Assembly: GCA_949825065.1 (NCBI GenBank)
Contig: OX463841.1
Coordinates: 20,021,381 to 20,085,380 of the forward strand
DNA: 64,000 nt
Reading direction: 5' to 3'
Source: Odontocerum albicorne
Taxonomy: Eukaryota > Arthropoda > Insecta > Trichoptera > Odontoceridae
Both the position numbers and the translations under genes were made by a program. Shown one piece after another: positions 45,877-57,544 of this stretch (within the stretch, counting starts at the first letter, position 1; each line of letters starts with the position of its first letter). The notes below the pieces were generated by a model that saw only the letters and a program-made list of their open reading frames with translations, was not told the DNA's origin and searched no databases.

Positions 45877-47454
45877 TTAATACAAAGTGGAGGATTATTG
45901 TACTTGTCATTGGTGCCACTAGAGATGACTACGTAAGTGAATTTTTGATAAAAATATCCTGTTGCATACAGGGCAAAGAGTTTCAGTACTTCTAGCTTGT
46001 GTGCGTCTTCTTTCCCCTTAGTTCTCTGATAACTACAATAGTAACAATTCTAAGCTATTTGGCTCGAATTGTCGCTGTTTGCTTACAGTTGTGCTGAGCG
46101 TTAATGTTTTTGAGCATGACACGTAGTACATCTTTGCTCTTGCACTGCCCATCGCGTTTCCTTCTGCCCTCCGTCAGATATAAAGGTTGCTAGACACCAT
46201 GCAAAAATTTCACGCAATTTACTAAAGTGTAATTTTTAGAGCCCGCTCTAATATTTACTTATATATTTCATCCATACTATCGGCGTCCGTGGTCTAATAA
46301 GCGGACATTCCAGGTTCAATTCCTGGCGGATTCACTTCCAGCAGGTTTTACTCTTAGACCATTTTACATCAGAATTTATATTTTTCTGTAGCTTAAATGC
46401 TACTTATTATTATAAATTCTAATGGTAATAATAAAAAATACAAAAAATTGTGATTTATAAAACTTTGCCTAACATAAGGCTACAGCAGATTGAAACTTCC
46501 GATCCTCTTGGAAGTTAAATTTCCTTGTCACCAGAACTTTGGATTTTATCTGTCAAGATTATGCTTGCTGAAGTGGAACATCTTGTACACAATACACAGA
46601 CGCGTTCCATCCTCAGGATAACTAACATTCATACTCGATCACGAGTAATAGTCTATCATCATATTTCATCCACAATCGCTATCTACCTCAAAATAATATA
46701 AATTTTTTGTTGTAATAAACAAATTAAAAATATAAGTTTTTGCTTAGATCTACAAGACTAATATTTGTTCTCGGATTGTGTAATTTTGATGGTTGTGTGA
46801 GTTGGGTTCTGAAATGTACATTTCTCTGTTTTGTTTATTCCGTTCTATGATTTAAAATAAATAAATTATATCATCCTGTCTGTCGGCTAACATGCGTAAT
46901 TTTACTCATTAAAATCAGTTGAAATTGCAGTTAACCTTCTTACCCAACTCAATACATCTTGTTCCCTAGTGTGATGATCATGATCATGAACATTTGTATT
47001 AAGAATCGAGAAAGAAGTAAAAATTGACGTTTAAAATATATATTGTATGTAATGTTGCATCATGTCTAGCTGGCTTATGCATTGCGTCTATGTAGGTTTG
47101 TATTATATTAACAAATATGGATAGATGTTACTTACTGGTTCTTAAAATGCTAGGTAAATTTCGGTTAAACCAAAACAATGAAATAGCTGATGGTCTGCTG
47201 GATAATAGAGACAATTCATTGAGTCACATGATCCATCTTAAATTAAGGACAGTAGAGGGCCATTTGGGAAACACACACAGATGTGTTGTGCCTCTTCACG
47301 TGTGGTTACCATATATTGTCCAATATTCCAGTAGTTCTAAATATAAAAGCTTGATTAATGTTGTCTCTTGGCCATGCCAATTCGGATGTATTGAGGGGTG
47401 CCATACTAATGAACAAATTAATACAATCGGTATGAATTTTTAAAATCTGAAACA
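45877..47454. other. No confident gene
   Basis: AT-rich apart from the tRNA-like head at 46283. A 108-codon frame at 47117-47443 has no recognisable similarity. Confidence 0.45.
46283..46345 (+). mobile_element. tRNA-like SINE head or tRNA pseudogene
   Basis: GTCCGTGGTCTAATAAGCGG followed by a clean T-arm, CCAGGTTCAATTCCTGG (5-bp stem, 7-base loop). The acceptor and anticodon arms are not convincing, so this is read as a SINE head rather than a working tRNA gene. Confidence 0.4.
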
Positions 47455-47545
47455 TTTGAAAACGGAAAGATGTGTGTCGAGCTAAGAAAGTCTGGCGCTC
47501 TTTCCTCTCTGCCTACTCTGACAGGGAAATTACGTAATGGTATGT
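47455..47545 (+). mobile_element. LINE 3' tail fragment
   Basis: AGTCTGGCGCTCTTTCCTCT, CTGCCTACTCTGACAGGGAA, then TAATGGTATGTGAA, matching the RTE-like tail. Confidence 0.5.
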
Positions 47546-47579
47546 GAAGATCAGTAACCTATGTTGCTTGCCAATAAAG

Positions 47580-47690
47580 ACCTCAGTGACCTAATTTGAA
47601 AAATACTTGATTTCTAGTCTGGAAGTTGCTGGTTAAAACCAAGATTTTTTTAAAAAAGGGTTCCAATCTAGCTTTTGCTTAAGGTTTTTC
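47580..47690 (+). mobile_element. tRNA-derived SINE fragment
   Basis: GACCTCAGTGACCTAATTTG matches the SINE head (GACCTCCGTGGCCT...), followed by TTGCTGGTTAAAACCAAG (degraded box B) and AAAAAAGGGTTCCAATCTAG as in the SINE body. The tail is lost. Confidence 0.5.
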
Positions 47691-48799
47691 TCGAACATTT
47701 TTCTGGATTAAACTCTCCAGATATAATACAAAACATCATGAACTATCATGGTGTAAGCATGCGATCTTCATACCTGGCTAGCGAGCAAAGCCTGGTTCAA
47801 AGTGCATATGTAAAATTCATGGCAAATGTGGTTCAAAATAAATTGAACCCTTCTTATGATTAAGTCAATGAAATGAGATGTAACGTATTTTGCATTGCAA
47901 TAATTCTAATAATCTATTATATCTTTGCAGTTTCCACATTTATCCTAATATAGAACAAGCTTAATAGAATAACCCGCATTTTCACAAAAAAACATTCATA
48001 GTAAAATTATTATGTAATTTAACAAAATCAAACTCTCAACAGAGTTACAAAATTTCCCTTTTATAGCTAGAAGAAAAGTAAACGTCGAAAGTCAAAATTT
48101 TAGTAAATATTTACAAAGATCAAATGTGTACGATTACGCTTTTCATTAATTTCTATGCTGCCTCTTAACATATCTGGATTAATGATGTGGTCTTGTTAAA
48201 TAGCATGAACTGTATTCAATTCCAGTAATTGAACCTTCGAGTTAAGAATCACTGTAGTAGGCAAGTAGCTTACAGTACGTCATGGCACATGTTGGAAATA
48301 CTACCGCACATAGACAGGACTGGACACTTGAACACGTTGAGCACATGAGAATATTGTTACTGAACAAACTCATAACCAGTCTGGTACCCATATATAATTT
48401 TTTTTTGAAAAAAAAAACAATTATGTACATAGATTTGTCTGGATTGCAACAATATGCGGATTATGAAATATTATTAAGATTTCATGCATTTTTTTGCGAT
48501 GTGTTTTTTTGTGAATCTATAATCGGTCAATATCGAGGTCTACCTTGAGTAAGGGTTTTTTTCCTCCCTGTCCATGTTATCGGCCCTTCTGTCAGTGCCA
48601 CCATTATTTTTTTTACACTGGTGTGGCGCCTGCACAGGAGTGACTCCCCTCTATGGGAGTCAGCTCTTTCATCATAGAGAAATTTATGTATGTATGTTTT
48701 AAACAGGGGTCTAAATGGATGTTTGAAACATACCAGTAGCAATGATAGGGCAATTCTAAAGTTTGTTGGTAACTGGTTTCAGTGACAACATAAAAATAT

Positions 48800-49740
48800 A
48801 AGACAAACATTTCATCGTGCTGTATTCGTTGTGGGTTGGGACGAGGATAGATCTCCAAACTTTCCTGTCCAAGCACACAACATTCACCTTCTCTACATTC
48901 TACATCTTGTCATGCACAATCTTTTATTATGTATACATGTTACTTTTTTCAAAATTTGGTCTACTTAATATAGCCACGTTTTCCTCGGTCTACCTCTTCC
49001 ACGTACATATTACATTTCTGAATTGTATACTCACTTAGTCATTCTTTTATCATTCATTCTCTCCACATGTCCAAAAATAAATTTTATCTATACATTAATT
49101 TCTGATGTCTTCATTCTGCCTTCTTTCATACATTGACACTATACAATTTTTACTTAGTGCACGCATCTCCACAGCATTAATCTTACTTTTATCCTTCTTC
49201 TGCCCAGTAAAAGCATCACTTCCATGTATCGTGGCCCACCTTAACCACCATCACACTATTATGTATTGTCATTTTTGCTACTTTTGATATAGCGCAGTTG
49301 TTGTACTTGTATATTACATTAAGTGCTCCATTTACCTTGTTCCCTGTCGCTACCGTTATTTCAAAGTCCCTTTCAACTCGCCCATCACATGTTAACATAA
49401 TGCCCAGATTTTACCACACCTCTTTATACAACCATTCACTACATTCATTTTCAAACCTTTTACTAGGCATCTATCATACAGATCACTTATCGTACCCCTT
49501 TAATCTCCTTCATTTTCAGCAAACATAACCATATCATCTGCATACAGAAATCCACATACACTTATTTCCCTCATTCTTACGCCTCTCCCATAACCTTTAT
49601 AAATTGCGTGCACATTTATATACATATGTAAATTAAACAACCAAGGTGATATCACATATCCTTGCTTTACACTTTTAGTTATTTTAAACCACACACCAAA
49701 TTCTTCATTTACTCGTCTTCGTACAGGGAGGCAATTGCAC
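48800..49740 (-). mobile_element. LINE reverse transcriptase remnant
   Basis: Minus strand: WFKITKSVKQGYVISPWLFN, then VCGFLYADDMVMFAENEGD (motif C YADD, intact catalytic pair), then RCLVKGLKMNVVNGC and scattered pieces such as INAVEMRALSKN toward 48800. Same family as the 14.8-kb fragment by the QG.V.SPWLFN motif. Confidence 0.7.
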
Positions 49741-50083
49741 TTATTAATTATTAATATAGTACATTAAGAAGCTTTATACACTCGTAAGCTCCTATGTTTC
49801 TTCCACTCTGATAAAAATAATTTATAAGTCCACCACACATTTTAGCAGCATTACTCTTGGCTATGATAATGAAACAATTAGTATCTTATATAACAAGATC
49901 TTCAAAAGTAAGCACTCCACGTCCATCCCACAAACAGTGTTAAATCGAAACAAGTCACTGAAATAGGTGCAAGATAGCTACAGAAAATAGAAACTTGTAG
50001 AAATTCCGTTCATGATATGCTCCATATTAATAGAGATTCGACTTTATGATTTTCTGCGGAACAAAGGGTCACATAAAAGAACT

Positions 50084-50470
50084 ATTGAGTTGTCAGGAAA
50101 GTAATTTCGTATTTTTAAGGTGAATTCAAATAAAAATTGTATTAAATGCTCATGCTGGTGTTTTTCAATATTTTCAATATCTCAGCAATCTCTCGTGTCG
50201 TAGAATGCTTACTATTATCACGATCGAAGCCTTGATTTAGTCGTTCATCAATTCGGCCTTCCAAAGCAATCTTCAAGTATTGTATTACCATTTTGGATTT
50301 TTTAAACCACATTTGACACACACGATCACTTACTACATCGCTACCATACATTGTACTTATTTTTTATTTTTGTCACATTTTTTCTTTTGTGGTAGTATAA
50401 AAGCATGAATTGCTGAAAAAGCAAATTATTTTCTTCTACCTTCAAAATTATGCCAAAAAAGCTCAAGTAA
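50084..50470 (-). pseudogene. mariner N-terminal fragment with one terminal repeat
   Basis: Minus strand: MLLYYHKRKNVTKIKNKYNV in one frame, then YGSDVVSDRVCQMWFKKSKM, GRIDERLNQGFDRD and HSTTREIAEILKILKNTS, the HTH half of a mariner transposase. It is followed directly by the terminal repeat (plus-strand TTGAGTTGTCAGGAAAGTAA, from 50086). The catalytic half is deleted. Confidence 0.7.
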
Positions 50471-51353
50471 TTTGAGTAAACAATTACCCAAATTATATGA
50501 GGATTTTTGTAATAAAATCCATTTTTCTTATGAGTGTACTGTAAGGGAATCTAATTTATTTCTAAAAACAGTGTGGGTGGAGGAGGAACGCCTACATGTT
50601 CCCGTTAAAAAAATAAACAATTTTAATATGGAACCCCAAATCATGCCATAAATAATACAGGTTTAAAGGTGTCATATTTATCAGTAAAATATATTTTTTT
50701 AATTCAATGTTTTTGTAAAAATACCTCAAGTTCACAATTACCTTTACTGGATCAACACTAAAGAATTTTGTGTTGTAGCACAGCATTTTTTGCTGTGTAA
50801 TAACATCATAAAAATATACCAACTCAAAGATTAAGATACAATAGATTAAATATTCTTATATTGTACTTACAAATTTCAATTAACATATTCAATACAAAGT
50901 GTTTAGATATATGCACCCACAAACAACTACAATGATAAACAAATTAAGGAAATTAATTTTATATTTGGTACATGTTTAACCCAATTATATAAAATGAAAT
51001 GCATAGTACAAACATTTTCTATAGATAAAGGTCTAAAAATAACAATAATTACTCATACGTTTGTATGAAGTGGCAGAGGTATGCCTATAAAGTTAAGGAG
51101 CTCAATATATTCAGAGATATGGAAGATATCCATATCGGAAAATTCATTCAACAAGGTCATTCTGTGTGCGAGTGGTAATGCTCTTAATATCTAATTTCAT
51201 GAATATAGCATAGAAAACAATCTTAATTACAATGATTTAAATAATTATTAGGTACATTAAACCAAATGTCAATCAAGAAGGGGTTTGCTAGTAGTCCTGT
51301 TAGTAATTTGTATATGTATATGTACACACAGATGTGTAGATTTCATCTAATGC
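50471..51353. other. No recognised gene
   Basis: AT-rich non-coding DNA between the mariner fragment and the first TTAA MITE. Confidence 0.55.
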
Positions 51354-51357
51354 TTAA

Positions 51358-51598
51358 CCCTGAGAGATCGGCGCACTGCTATAGCAGTGGAAGAAATTTG
51401 TTCTACCCTTGTATTCTAAATGAATATCATTCATTTAGAATACAAGGGTGCATATTCTAAAATATATTTATGTTGTAAAAATATTTGTTTTTTGTTTTTT
51501 TGTTGTTTAAAATAAATATTTATCACGAACGTTCGAATCGTAAATATATCTCAGCACTAGATAGACAATTATATTTTTTTCTCGTAGCGCTCTCAGGG
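51358..51598. mobile_element. piggyBac-type MITE with TTAA flanks
   Basis: 241 bp flanked by TTAA at 51354-51357 and 51599-51602, with terminal inverted repeats CCCTGAGAG / CTCTCAGGG. It contains a perfect 21-bp inverted repeat (51405-51425 and 51429-51449, 3-base loop) and has no coding capacity. Confidence 0.82.
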
Positions 51599-51957
51599 TT
51601 AAGGAGTAATAGCTTAAGCATACCTATTAAAAAAATTGTGGGATAGAGCCATGGGTAAAATTCACATTCCCTGCAATACAGGTGTTGTCCAAATCCCTTT
51701 TGGACTCGCTCAACAATCAGGGAGTTCCGAGTTCCTCTTGTGTTCCATATTATTGGGCCGTTCATCAATCTACTGTGAATCGGTGAATTACAAAGCTTTT
51801 CTACCTGCTGATTATACCCATGGTCCCATGAATTTGTCATTTACTGCATCTAGTTCCATATCTTACCTTAAATAGAAATTGATTAAAATAAAAATCAATC
51901 AACATGTTGAAATTACTCAAAATATTGAGAATTTTTCAAACAAATATTCAACTTTAA

Positions 51958-54748
51958 CTCGTCCAGTGCTGAGAACACGCGTGGCGTGTCCATGTGAACA
52001 TCGGCTTCATGCTCAGAACACGCGCGGCGTGTCCATGCCTAAATATTGTTAGCCAAGTGATGAATATCTCGTTCGGAGTCTCGGTCCAATGGTAGGATGC
52101 CTTACTCCTTCATCGGATAAGTGAAATATTGTTAGTATATTACATCAGCATATGATATTCGTCATTATTTTGGAAGATTCCGTCGCTTCGGGCGTTTGCG
52201 CATGTGCAACGCATTGTAAAGTTGAGGTTACACCCGCAGTTGTAAATAATATTTTTTCTAGTTCTTATTCCGTTTGTTTTCATTGTGAGACTTGATAATA
52301 AAAATAATTGGACTATTTCTCTAGCGCTGTTTTGTGAAAAGGTCACTCACTGCAAGGGATATTTTGTTTATGTGTTCTAGTTATTTTCAATTTTGAATGA
52401 GTGACATAGTGAATTGTGAGCAAAAATAAGTGCCTTTTGAAAAATATATTATAGTAATTGGTGTATACATAGTGATATTTAGTATCATATAAGTTTCTTT
52501 TTTGATTTTACGAAAAAAAATACGTTTACCTTGAAAAATGGATCGCCCATCGAGCTCTAAAAGACAAAAGATTGAGGATGATATGGATGATTCATTTAGT
52601 GACGTTAGTGATGAGGAATTCACCATCATCAAGGACGATTCTGAATTTGAGTCAGATATTGAAAATGGTGACAATATTCAAATTGAAACTGTTTCACAAA
52701 CATCTAGAACACCAGATGTTAGCTCTACGCAATGGTCGAATATAAAAAAACAACCAGCCTCTATACCATTTTCATAAATACCCGGGTTGAAAATTGAGAT
52801 GTCAAGTAAAGAACCAATAGATTATTTTGATTTGATTTTCAATGAAGATTTGTACAATCTTGTGACAACCCAAACTAATTTGTATGCTGTTGAAGTATTG
52901 TCGAAATCAGAAGGTGATACAAGCAGAATCACGCGATGGAAAAATGTCACTAAAGACGAAATGAGGGTGTGGCTGGGTTTACTACTACACACCGGAACAA
53001 TACGTTTGAACCGGTTGAGTGACTACTGGAATACGGACTACCTATTCAATTTACCGGCATTTCCACAATTCATGTCAAGAGATAGATTTTTACTCATCTT
53101 ACGGGCACTTCATTTTAACAATAATGAAGAAGATCTGTCGAGCTTGGCAAAAGTCAGGGCATTGATTGATTTTTTCAATGGAAGGATGGAAGTAATTTAT
53201 GATCCACACAGACAACTATCGATAGATGAATCATTGGTTCTTTGGAGAGGCCGATTGATTTTTCGCCAATATATAAAAGGCAAAAAGGCCAAGTATGGTA
53301 TAAAACTTTACATGTTAGGGGAATCAAGTGGATTGGCCGTAAAAATAATTGTATATGGTGGATCATCAGATGAAGAGTTAGGTGGCAAAGGCCACACTAA
53401 TAAAGTCGTTCAGAAATTGCTCGAGGGGAAGACGGGAGCCGGATATCCAGTTTACATGGATAATTTCTATAATAGCGTTCCTCTTACAAAAAATTTATTG
53501 AACCAAAACACATATGTCACAGGAACACTACGAGCAAATAGAAAAGAAAACCCGATCGATGTTATAAATAAAAAACTAAAGAAAGGAGAAAGTGTGAGTC
53601 AGTACACAGAAAATGGTATATGTGTTACCAAATGGAAAGACCGCCGAGAAGTCTTTATGATTTCTTCTGAATTCGATGGGGACCTGTCTGATAGTAAAAA
53701 CCGACATGGTCAAGTGGTCACCAAACCAAATATGGTAATAAATTACAACAATCATATGGGTGGTATAGACTATCATGACCAGATGTTAGCTTACTACCCA
53801 TGCAAAAGGAAAACATTACGTTGGTACAAAAAGTTGGCCATTCATCTATTCCAGACGATGTTATTGAATTCTTGGCATTTATACAATGCAGACAATTCAC
53901 AGAAAATGCCGTTGTATGATTTCAGGCTATTTATAATAAAAAAATTACTAGGTCCACCTCCATCATCAATTCCGAGACAAACAGTACAATCAAAAACCAA
54001 GATACATCTGCCGAAGTTTTGTGAAAAAGACACTGATAATAAAATCAAAAGACGCAGATGTAGGCAATGCTGGGATACAGCTAAGAAAAGAAATGCTTCA
54101 TTATTCTTTTGTCCAGATTGCCCCACACAACCTGGTCTTTGTTTGGATCCTTGTTTCCAACTTTACCACAAATATTAAATTATTTAAAAAAAATTATTGT
54201 GTACACCTAATTAGTAAGTATATTTTTCTGTTCGTTTTTATAAAATATTGTTTTTTTTTTGTAATATAATGTTGTTCGAAAAATATCATAAAAACCTCCA
54301 TTCAATACCATTACGGTATGCGTCAAAATACCGACATCACTCTTATCACACAAAAAAGTCACTCATGTACGTTTGATAAAAATAAAAAGACTGGGTATCT
54401 CATTTTGCGCCGAATTACCAATGGACAAAATAAAAATAACATAAAAATAAACACATTTGAAAAAGGACAAAAAAATATTTGCTTGAAAATTTTTAATTTA
54501 TTTGAGAATATTTTTTACATGTGTAACCCCACCTTTACAGCATGTCCTTTGCTCTGATTGGTCGATCAAATTTTTGAACCGGTGTAAAAGGGGACGATGT
54601 ATAAATGATATATATAAACAAATTCTATATTTATGAATATATATTTTCTTAAATGTAAAATTTGTTTTACTTCCGTGAAAATATCACGGACTGCAACTAT
54701 ATTGCGCACTCATCGGCTCTCATGGAAATTGTCTCAGCAGTGAAAGAG
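51958..54748 (+). mobile_element. piggyBac-type DNA transposon, near complete, TTAA target duplication
   Basis: Bounded by TTAA at 51954-51957 and 54749-54752. The inner ends are inverted repeats: left CTCGTCCAGTGCTGAGA, right (reverse complement) CTCTTTCACTGCTGAGA, 14 of 17 matching. Just inside the left end are two imperfect palindromes, each with GAACACGCG...GCGTGTCCATG (about 51968-51993 and 52015-52039), which may be transposase binding sites. The element carries one transposase frame (52538-54178). TTAA duplication is the hallmark of piggyBac insertion. Confidence 0.88.
52538..54178 (+). pseudogene. piggyBac-like transposase, 547 codons with one in-frame stop
   Basis: Cut-and-paste transposase of the piggyBac family. 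One frame runs from ATG 52538 to TAA 54178, broken only by TAA at 52775-52777, between ASIPFS and IPGLKIEM. Visible in order: an acidic N-terminus (DDMDDSFSDVSDEEF) and the catalytic core, with the first Asp in QLSIDESLVLWRGRL, the second in YPVYMDNFYNSV and the third in NNHMGGIDYHDQML. The C-terminal Cys-rich finger reads CRQCWDTAKKRNASLFFCPDC...LCLDPC...YH. The Met eleven codons after the stop (52805-ish region, first codon 52799) could start a 460-residue protein that still holds the whole core and finger but not the acidic N-terminus. Everything else looks intact, so this copy was probably active recently. Confidence 0.9.
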
Positions 54749-54955
54749 TTAATCTTAGATTTTTTTGCATCTTTCTATTAAGATTGTGAAAAATAATCAG
54801 TTAAAAAATATATGCATTAAACTGACCCTTTTAGCTATTAAGCTTTAAAAAGCGCACCCACAACTACAGTTAAGAATTAAAACAGGAAGGAAGATATGCA
54901 ACTAATTCAAAAATACTTTTTAAGGATCCTAAATTTTCAATAACTGTGTTCTTAA

Positions 54956-55274
54956 CACATTGATCGCCAATAGGATTTTCGTAAAATGTCCAAAAAATGT
55001 GTGTACATTTTTAGGTTTTTAATTTAATATAACCTACCTATCACATTCATGAGTATATCTTTTAGAACCATGAAGATATCCTAAGGCCATATCGTAGTAA
55101 GATAGAAGAGGGCCGTGTCGGCCAAGTTTAATAGTAGTTTAATACAGAGCGCGTAGCCGACGGACAGGATGACACTCTGAAGTTAGGTATGCCGTGTCAG
55201 CCACCGGTGGCCAACACGGCCCAATTGGAATACCTCGGTGTCGGCCACCGGTGGCTGACACGGCGATCAACGTG
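54956..55274. mobile_element. piggyBac-type MITE with TTAA flanks and GC-rich palindromes
   Basis: 319 bp flanked by TTAA at 54952-54955 and 55275-55278. Terminal inverted repeats CACATTGATCGCC / GGCGATCAACGTG match at 12 of 13 positions. It holds a perfect 22-bp inverted repeat (55191-55212 and 55243-55264) built on GCCACCGGTGGC, and a further GCCGTGTCGGCCA copy near 55111. Non-coding. Confidence 0.82.
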
Positions 55275-55394
55275 TTAAATGGAACTTTCTTATAGAGGAA
55301 TCTCAAATAGGCATACCTAAATCTAATATGCACAAAAAATTTGAGTCAGTAAGATATGTATTTTTATTTATTTATTAATTTAATACTCCATTAC

Positions 55395-55670
55395 AAATAC
55401 TATATGGCGGACTTATTGCCAGACGGCAATCTCTTCCCACCAACCAAACAAAAGTAAATAAAGCAAGTTACATGGTCGCAAAAATATTCAAATGATTATT
55501 CATATTTATGGACATATACATATTAAAATAAAAGTGAGATATTATCAATCAAAGGAAAAGGAAGGGATGGTGGAGAGGAAAGGAAAAATCAGAAATGAAA
55601 TACGTTATATTACTGACTAGAAATTAAGAGATTTTTCAGTTGCTTTAAGAAGTGACTGAAAAATTATTGT
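55395..55670 (-). mobile_element. LINE 3' UTR, same family as 13090-13520
   Basis: Reverse complement ends TTGGTTGGTGGGAAGAGATT / GCCGTCTGGCAATAAGTCCG. The inner part (GGAAAAGGAAGGGATGGTGG, plus strand) matches the 13.3-kb UTR, and TTAAGAAGTGACTGAAAAAT matches its ORF end. It lies next to a SINE. Confidence 0.68.
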
Positions 55671-55671
55671 A

Positions 55672-55870
55672 TTGTATTACACTTTCATTGTATACAGTAC
55701 AACCTAGTAGGTTTATTGTCATGTGGCAATCTCTTCTTAGCAATCAGAAAAAAAATAATGAGGTGTAAGTGAAAACTAGACTAAAACCCATTTTAAAAAT
55801 ATTGGGTACCAATGAGAATCACAATCTTCGGGTTGAGAGACTGGCATCTTATCAACAAGGGCGTGTAAGT
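55672..55870 (-). mobile_element. tRNA-derived SINE, decayed
   Basis: Plus-strand view: TTGTATACAGTACAACCTAG, GGTTTATTGTCATGTGGCAA, then CCCATTTTAAAAATATTGGG and a mutated head. Same layout as the 29378-29575 copy. It lies beside a LINE 3' end (55395-55670) in the same orientation. Confidence 0.65.
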
Positions 55871-56275
55871 CGATATTGTATCATGTATTATATGGTTAAA
55901 TTCAGATTCAATTTTTTTATTTCATAAAAGCCCATAAAAGTGAAGTTATGTTTCGTTAGATAAAACGGGTAAAATGGAGATTGAGTAGATTTTTTGTTAA
56001 TACATCCTATTCTTACAATAGTTGGTCTAACTATACTGTCAGTAATATCTCCAATACCCATCTGACTTGGAAACGAAACCTTATTTGTAGGCCGTATACC
56101 AAAACTTGGGTGAAGATAGTATTGCAGTATTTAAGTGCTGGTTGTTCAAAAGCTAGCGGTTTCCAACATGTTAGAATAGTCAGCTCCTATTAAGTTCTTA
56201 TGTTAGTTTAAATCCACAGATTGTAAAATATGTTGTTTTATAAGCTTGCTAAGAAATGTATTGAGTACAGTTTAA

Positions 56276-57238
56276 CCCTTTTAATCCCACGGGGCCGATC
56301 ATCGGCCTCAAAGACCATACAAGTTTTTATGTTGAATAAAAAAATATTTTTAAAAAATTACTTTTTTTTACATTGAGAATCATTAACGGGAATGAAAAGA
56401 ATGCATTTACCATATATTGAATACCTGCGGGTGACTTGTTGACTTTACTATAATATGTGTGGTTTATTATGCTTCCCAAAAAGGGTCGGATTACGCCCGG
56501 TGAAGCGGGTCTAAACAAAAACAGGTACTTGGGATTAACAATTTTTAACATAGTTTTATTTTCGATATCTTGTCTACTAAAACAATGTAAATTTGTTTTA
56601 ATTTTTTTAAATTTCATGTTTTTCATTCCAGTTTTTCTTTATTCCTACTAATGTTTTTTTAATATTCAACTGTTTTTGTAATAACTAAAAAGGTTTGCCC
56701 CCACTGTAGAAATATTGATATGATTATTAATAATCATAATTAATTTTTTTTTATTTATTTAGTTTTATAAATTCTTCAAAAGATCCTTGATATTTTGTGA
56801 ATTTCGCGAAAACAATGTAAATTTCTTTTTTAACTTTTTTTTAATTTTACGTTTTCATTCCAGTTTGTCTTTATTCCTACTCAGATTTTTTTTTTCATAT
56901 TCAATTGTTTTTTTTTATAAAAACCTGCATTGTTGGGTTAATAACGAATCAAACTCAAAATTTATATTTTTTTATAGAAAAATATTTGAGTTAACTATTT
57001 TTTTCTTTTATTTATTCATCTTTCAACCAATACATGAAAATGACTTATTATTTTACACTCTACAGGGAGGTCTCCAAAACTCTATTTTTTATCTCAGTTA
57101 ATATTTAGTTTTAAAATTAGGTTTTAAAACTAAATATTAACTGAGATAAAAAATAAAATATAAACTACTGTTTTTTTGTCAAAAAATGCTTGAGATTTTT
57201 CGCAAACTTTTATGCAAAATATGCTGGGATTAAAAGGG
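56276..57238. mobile_element. piggyBac-type non-autonomous element
   Basis: 963 bp. Perfect 14-bp terminal inverted repeats CCCTTTTAATCCCA (56276-56289) and TGGGATTAAAAGGG (57225-57238). The left flank is TTAA; the right flank is TGAA, probably a mutated TTAA. A perfect 33-bp inverted repeat lies at 57084-57116 and 57122-57154. The interior is AT-rich, and no transposase was recognised in it. Confidence 0.78.
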
Positions 57239-57286
57239 TGAATAATGCTTTTGTAAAGCGAAACAGGCCGGACACTTTAATTTAAG

Positions 57287-57292
57287 TTTATT
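57287..57292 (-). terminator. Poly(A) signal AATAAA of the MALSU1/RsfS-like gene
   Basis: Plus-strand TTTATT, reading AATAAA on the gene strand, 80 nt after the stop codon. The TTAA-type element at 56276-57238 begins about 50 bp further on. Confidence 0.6.
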
Positions 57293-57371
57293 GCGTAGAA
57301 TTTTTTCCCAACTATGTGTATTTTTATGAATGAGAATAAAAATCATTTAAATTGTAAAAATTTAATACTTA

Positions 57372-57544
57372 TTATTTTGCAGGTTTTAGATCTTCCAAAA
57401 ATATATCATATTTTTTAAGAATGGTATCAATATGCTCTTCTTGTCTTTTACACTGTGGATCAAATTCATGTCCAATGCTCCACAAAGTTTCCAAATCGTA
57501 TATTTTTCGTTTTTCATTATCAAATATGTGTAACGCTATATTAC
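57372..57544 (-). CDS. MALSU1/RsfS-like gene, terminal coding exon 3
   Basis: 173 nt. Acceptor CATTTACAG; completes the Gly codon and gives NIALHIFDNEKRKIYDLET, the last RsfS strand/helix pair, then the tail ending EDLKPAK and TAA. Confidence 0.9.

Noticed and set aside
47117..47443. 108-codon plus-strand frame
   Set aside because: No family resemblance or splice context; length is within chance for AT-poor stretches here.
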